NCBI GenBank assembly: GCA_963971305.1
Contig: CAXARO010000934.1
Coordinates: forward strand, 121,691-185,690
Source: Arcuatula senhousia
Lineage: Eukaryota > Mollusca > Bivalvia > Mytilida > Mytilidae
Length of the DNA: 64,000 nucleotides
Direction: 5' to 3'
Shown here: piece after piece, positions 63,301 to 64,000 of the stretch
Layout: the number at the start of each line of letters is the position of its first letter
Numbering within the stretch: the stretch's first letter is position 1
Notes under the pieces: model-generated
The model's database searches: none
Seen by the model: the letters and a program-made list of their open reading frames with translations, nothing else
What the model was told of the DNA's origin: nothing
Translations under genes and position numbers: made by a program

Positions 63301-64000
63301 TCCATTCGGGCGGTATGATGTTTTCTGATAAAACTATTAGTCGTATTTCTTAAAATCGAGTATTTTCTAAAAGTCGACATGCTGCGCAAGGTAGTAGAAC
63401 AAAAAATAAGCGTGTAGCGCTTAACATCGCAGAATATATCCCGATAGCTTTATTTTTTTTTCACTTGTTTTTCGAGAAAAACGTCAAAAAATTTGCGTCC
63501 TGAAAAAATCACCCGTTCAAGCGGTATCATGTGCTAGAGTAAAACTATGAGTAATATTGAGTAAAACTAAGTATTTTCTAAAAGTAGACATGTTGCGCTA
63601 AATAGTATATGCTATTTGGAGCATGTAGCGCTAATAATAGCGCGAGACCAAAACAATATCTTCATGTTTTTTACTTGTTTTTCGGGAAAAACGTCATAAA
63701 ATTGGCGCTGTGAAAAAATCTTCCATTCGGGCGGTATGATGTTTTCTGATAAAACTATTAGTCGTATTTCTTAAAATCGAGTATTTTCTAAAAGTCGACA
63801 TGCTGCGCAAGGTAGTACAACAAAAAATAAGCGTGTAGCGCTTAACATCGCAGAATATATCCCGATAGCTTTATTTTTTTTTCACTTGTTTTTCGAGAAA
63901 AACGTCAAAAAATTTGCGTCCTGAAAAAATCACCCGTTCAAGCGGTATCATGTGCTAGAGTAAAACTATGAGTAATATTGAGTAAAACTAAGTATTTTCT
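48375..64000. repeat. Satellite array block 4 (about 36 near-identical 421-bp units)
   Basis: Unit starts run 48642, 49063, 49483, 49904 and then every 421 bp, with 420-bp steps only for two 8-T units (T-runs at about 49207 and 57626) and one 354-bp unit. Within this block only occasional single-base differences are visible (for example at 49311, 50680, 60884, 62036, 62478, 63397). It is far more uniform than blocks 1-3, indicating recent expansion or strong homogenisation. No gene or inserted element is visible. Confidence 0.97.
60007..60360. repeat. Single unit with a 67-bp deletion
   Basis: In this unit GTCGACATG (ending 60080) is followed directly by TTTATTTTTTTTTCACTTG. The 67 bp from CTGCGCAAGG to CCGATAGC of monomer A are missing, which makes the unit 354 bp long. 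It is the only such unit in the right-hand block and removes the AAGCG-CGCTT inverted repeat but leaves the conserved dyad. Confidence 0.85.

Noticed and set aside
1..64000. CRISPR array
   Set aside because: The regular periodicity comes from whole 420-bp units with no unique spacers, and there are no cas genes.
1..64000. Bacterial replicon or plasmid origin with iterons
   Set aside because: Repeat unit size, copy number, absence of any gene over 64 kb, and the nested eukaryote-type elements all point to a eukaryotic satellite.

Overview
The window is a tandem satellite DNA array almost from end to end, and I see no credible protein-coding, rRNA or tRNA gene in it. The repeat is an AT-rich (about 35% GC by hand count) 420-421 bp unit made of two diverged 210-bp monomers. 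I call them A (421-630 in a typical unit) and B (631-840). They align without gaps at roughly 143 of 210 positions (about 68%), so the 420-bp unit is a dimeric higher-order repeat (HOR) built from an older 210-bp monomer. Position arithmetic gives about 142 full units, and the array runs off both ends. This suggests eukaryotic heterochromatin (centromeric, pericentromeric or subtelomeric). The Penelope-like insertion suggests an animal, probably an invertebrate, but I cannot name the species.

Layout: (1) 1-19353, 46 full units plus a stub. (2) 19354-19430, a short foreign patch that replaces about 340 bp of satellite. (3) 19431-35335, about 37 units with many local block duplications of 3 units (1.26 kb) and one of 5 units (2.1 kb). 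(4) 35336-37461, a composite mobile element: two near-identical 693-bp copies with matching terminal inverted repeats flank a 740-bp unique core, and the whole is bounded by a 3-bp TAA target duplication. (5) 37462-47474, about 23 units, including a stretch with a 3-unit super-period. (6) 47475-48374, a rearranged zone. A 412-bp insertion carrying a perfect 184-bp inverted repeat and a hammerhead-ribozyme-like motif of Penelope-like type interrupts the poly-T tract of monomer A. Two upstream 101-bp derivatives have lost the palindrome centre by the same deletion. (7) 48375-64000, about 36 full units that are nearly identical, almost all 421 bp because of one extra T, with one unit carrying a 67-bp deletion.

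Nothing here works as an operon or pathway. The biological content is the structure and evolution of the array: a dimeric HOR, recent homogenisation on the right, older diversity on the left, nested transposable elements that were partly re-amplified with the satellite, and motifs kept in both monomers. The best functional candidate is a dyad, GTTTTTC-GR-GAAAAAC followed by GTCA, shared by A and B exactly 210 bp apart. It partly resembles a CENP-B box. Short open frames in the window are by-products of the repeat and are not annotated as genes.
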